From Candidatus Sulfopaludibacter sp. (GTDB taxonomy: Bacteria > Acidobacteriota > Terriglobia > Bryobacterales > Bryobacteraceae): 45,574 bases of DNA. The DNA is taken from NCBI GenBank assembly GCA_031292755.1, contig JARLGM010000038.1:1-45574 (forward strand), given 5' to 3'. Position numbers and translations under genes: made by a program. Below the pieces are notes generated by a model. The model was not told the DNA's origin, did no database searches, and saw nothing but the letters and a program-made list of their open reading frames with translations. Positions 43,533 through 45,574 of this stretch are shown piece after piece; within the stretch, counting starts at the first letter, position 1; the number at the start of each line of letters is the position of its first letter.

Positions 43533-44626
43533 TAATGCGCGGGACGGTCTTGTAAAAGGGCCTGGACACGGGCGCGCACCCGTTCCGCGGCAAGGGGCTT
43601 GCGCAGCACACCCTGTGCGCCCAGCAGGTCGGCCGCTCGCAAGGCTTCGGGAGCGAGCGACCCGGCGATAACAAGCACTCTCAGCCTGGGCCGTTGCATT
43701 CGGATGGCGCGCAGCATTTCCAGGATGTCCCCGGCCGGCAACTCCATATCGGCCATCACCAGGTCCACCCCAGGTGGAACTGCCTGCCGCGTGTCCCGCG
43801 CCACCAGCACATCGCAGCCGGCGCTCTGGAGAACGCCCGCGAGCCATTGGCCCACCGCCTGATCGGGGCTGACCACCAGGGCCCGGCGGCTGGACGACCG
43901 AACCGCCATGGTCACGGCGCCGGAACTTCGCGATTCGCCCACCGCCAGGACCAGCGGAATCGCGTCGCCGGTGGGCGCGGCGGCGGGCACGCGAAAATTC
44001 ACCTGGAGTACGCCGATATTGCGCACGTCCAGAATCTCGCCGGGAACGCCCCCGACCGTTACGACGACCGGCAATTTCGATGGCCGCATGGTCCACGGCG
44101 CAGTCTGGCCATCACCGGTCGCGTACAGGCTGACCACAGTGCCCCGCGGGGCGGGATTCCGGACGGAGTTGCAGCAGCCTGTTTCGTTCAACAGGGCGGC
44201 TTGTCCCTTGCCGGAAGCGTCCAGGGTGAAGAGCGCGGGAGCGCTGCGGATCACCGGCAGAGTCACCGCCGGCGAGCGCGCGCCGTCATACTCCAGCACC
44301 ACCTGCGTCTCGGACCGTTGCGAGACTTCGAACGGGACGATGGCAGCCACCTGCCCTTTCATGGCATAGACGACGGGCGCCGCGACGTTGTCGAAAAGGA
44401 CGCGGGTGGCGCCCACCGGGCTAGCCGGTTTTCCCTCGTTGGTCAGGTCCCACGCTGCGATCCGCCCGGGGCCCGCACCCGAGGGAAACAGCACAACGAT
44501 CTCTCCGGGCGTCACGCCGCCGCCGCGGTAATCGGCCGCATTGACGATGTCGCCGGCCCGCAACTCCGGCCCGTCCGCACCCCTGGCACATGCCCAGAAA
44601 CAGAGCCACAAAACCGCCGCCCTCAT
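43529..44626 (-). CDS. TIGR03437-domain protein fused to a receiver domain
   Basis: A 365-residue protein combining two unlike parts. Residues 1-18 look like a signal peptide (MRAAVLWLCFWACARGADG). Residues 25-243 form a TIGR03437-type domain: DIVNAADYRGGGVTPGEIVV, QVAAIVPFEVS, GTVVSLYATGDGQ, LDVRNIGVLQVNFRVPA. Then without a membrane segment comes a receiver (response regulator) domain at about 248-360: RALVVSPD (acid D255), DLVMADMELPAGD with phospho-type Asp293, LVIAGSL (Ser323) and LRKPLA (Lys343). Receiver domains act inside the cell, while TIGR03437 proteins are exported, so the fusion is puzzling. The ATG at 44626 is used; the ribosome binding site is weak. Convergent 4-base overlap with the DUF1552 gene. 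Confidence 0.8.
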   Translation of the reverse strand: MRAAVLWLCFWACARGADGPELRAGDIVNAADYRGGGVTPGEIVVLFPSGAGPGRIAAWDLTNEGKPASPVGATRVLFDNVAAPVVYAMKGQVAAIVPFEVSQRSETQVVLEYDGARSPAVTLPVIRSAPALFTLDASGKGQAALLNETGCCNSVRNPAPRGTVVSLYATGDGQTAPWTMRPSKLPVVVTVGGVPGEILDVRNIGVLQVNFRVPAAAPTGDAIPLVLAVGESRSSGAVTMAVRSSSRRALVVSPDQAVGQWLAGVLQSAGCDVLVARDTRQAVPPGVDLVMADMELPAGDILEMLRAIRMQRPRLRVLVIAGSLAPEALRAADLLGAQGVLRKPLAAERVRARVQALLQDRPAHY

Positions 44627-44659
44627 GGCGACTATTCTACTCGCGCCCGGCCCATCAGG

Positions 44660-44665
44660 TATCAT
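44660..44665 (+). promoter_or_regulatory. -10-like hexamer TATCAT
   Basis: TATCAT ends 10 bases before the ATG at 44676 in the 49-base gap shared with the divergent gene at 44626. No convincing -35. Confidence 0.3.
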
Positions 44666-44675
44666 GGTGTGATTT

Positions 44676-45574
44676 ATGGACAGAAGAACCTGGGTTCAAT
44701 TGATGACGGTGCTGGCTGCCGCGCGTCCCGCCGTTTCGCAAACGCAGCCCCCCGCCGGACGCGGAGGACGCGGCCAGCAGCCCATGCGCATCACCAAAGA
44801 TCAGTTGAAAGGGGCGCTGGTGCTGCTGGGCCTGGACTTTCAGGACGGCGAAATGGACATGATGCTGCCCAGCGTGAACCGCGCACTGAATAATTACGAA
44901 GCCCTGCGCAAGGTAGATATCCCATACGACACCGAGCCCTCTTTCGCTTTCCACCCCGGCCTGCCGGACCGTAAGCCCATCAAAGGGCCGCAGCGTTTTT
45001 CCACCACGATTCCCACAGTCGCGACAATCAAAGTGCCGTCGAACCTGGAAGACGCCGCCTACTGGCCCATCACCAGGCTGACTCTGCTGCTGCGCTCGCG
45101 GTCGATCTCGTCCACGGACCTGACCAGGATGTACATCGCGCGGATGAAGCAGTATTCGCCCAAGCTGCTGTGTCTCATCACCCTGACCGAAGACCTGGCG
45201 CTGGAGGACGCCGCCAAAGCCGATCGCGAGATCAAGGCCGGCAAGTATCGCGGCCCGCTGCATGGTATTCCTTTTGGGGTTAAGGATCTTTTCGATACCA
45301 AGGGTATTCTGACCACCTGGGGCGCAGAGCCCTACATGAAGCGCGTGCCCGAGTACGACGCCACTTGCGTGGCGCGGTTGCGCAACGCGGGCGCGGTGTT
45401 GATGGCCAAACTCTCCATGGGCGCGCTGGCGCAGGGCGACCTGTGGTTTAAGGGCCGGACCAAGAATCCGTGGAGTTGGAATAAAGAGAAAGGCGACTAC
45501 GATGCCGGTTCCAGCGGTTCCTCGGCCGGTTCGGCGTCGGCCACTTCCGCGGGACTGGTGGGCTTCGCGCTGGG
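44676..45574 (+). CDS. exported amidase-signature protein, 3' end outside the window
   Basis: The first 299 codons of an amidase-signature enzyme. N-terminus MDRRTWVQLMTVLAAARPAV resembles an export signal, then a short AGRGGRGQQ stretch. The catalytic Lys203 is in GIPFGVKDLFDTKG and the cis-Ser region is GSSGSSAGSASATSAG (from residue 278). The nucleophile serine of the later GSIR-type motif lies past the end of the window, so the full triad cannot be checked. Amidases of this type hydrolyse amides; GatA-type subunits are related but are not exported. No stop is reached. Confidence 0.85.
   Translation, partial: MDRRTWVQLMTVLAAARPAVSQTQPPAGRGGRGQQPMRITKDQLKGALVLLGLDFQDGEMDMMLPSVNRALNNYEALRKVDIPYDTEPSFAFHPGLPDRKPIKGPQRFSTTIPTVATIKVPSNLEDAAYWPITRLTLLLRSRSISSTDLTRMYIARMKQYSPKLLCLITLTEDLALEDAAKADREIKAGKYRGPLHGIPFGVKDLFDTKGILTTWGAEPYMKRVPEYDATCVARLRNAGAVLMAKLSMGALAQGDLWFKGRTKNPWSWNKEKGDYDAGSSGSSAGSASATSAGLVGFAL

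Noticed and set aside
1..45574. Mobile elements, prophage or CRISPR repeats
   Set aside because: No transposase, integrase or phage structural gene, no target-site repeats flanking a gene cluster, and no regularly spaced repeats were seen.

Overview
The window looks like chromosomal DNA of a soil Acidobacteriota, most likely order Bryobacterales (Solibacter-like). The basis is a combination typical of that group: three genes with the TIGR03437 C-terminal domain (5745, 7709, 44626), one TIGR03435 protein (34823), a DUF1552 Tat-exported protein (42180), a PEP-CTERM lectin-like protein (114), many large exported hydrolases, and GC-rich coding sequence with frequent GTG/TTG starts. No insertion sequence, prophage, integrase, tRNA, rRNA or CRISPR array was recognised.

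Left part (1-15.4 kb): a PEP-CTERM lectin-like protein; a tightly overlapping minus-strand operon thrC-tldD-tldE; a HepT/MntA-type toxin-antitoxin pair; two consecutive exported TIGR03437 proteins, the second a subtilisin-like protease; a small zinc-ribbon protein; a 500-base gap with promoter and terminator signals for an unidentified minus-strand RNA; a heparinase/alginate-lyase-like exported protein; fabH; and a SprT-like metalloprotease.

Middle (15.4-29.6 kb): lineage-type genes of unknown function (two membrane proteins, a 37-residue exported peptide, a 127-residue protein) beside an XRE-type regulator with an S24-like domain whose expected lysine is missing. Housekeeping genes follow: ubiX-pheA with overlapping codons, lon, and an S41-type peptidase. 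Facing them is a minus-strand cluster CsgG-like lipoprotein/secretion factor, membrane Ser/Thr kinase, Sir2 deacylase, with asnA upstream. A degraded-looking AbiEii-type toxin-antitoxin pair ends this section.

Right part (29.6-45.6 kb): a GH38 alpha-mannosidase; a lineage-specific 195-residue protein; a coupled SNF2 helicase - SWIM zinc finger - TIGR03435 operon; a DPP-IV-like S9 peptidase; DUF1328 plus a NarL-type response regulator; a DUF1552 protein; an unusual protein joining an exported TIGR03437 domain to a response-regulator receiver domain; and the first 299 codons of an exported amidase that runs off the window.

Taken together the window mixes core metabolism (threonine, phenylalanine, asparagine, fatty acid initiation, prenyl-FMN cofactor) and protein quality control (Lon, TldD/E) with an exported degradative repertoire and regulatory genes. 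The best candidates for something new are the TIGR03437-receiver fusion, the putative 370-nt RNA, and the regulator/small-peptide neighbourhood at 15.4-18.5 kb. All identifications come from reading the sequence and from knowledge of the families; no database search was run.
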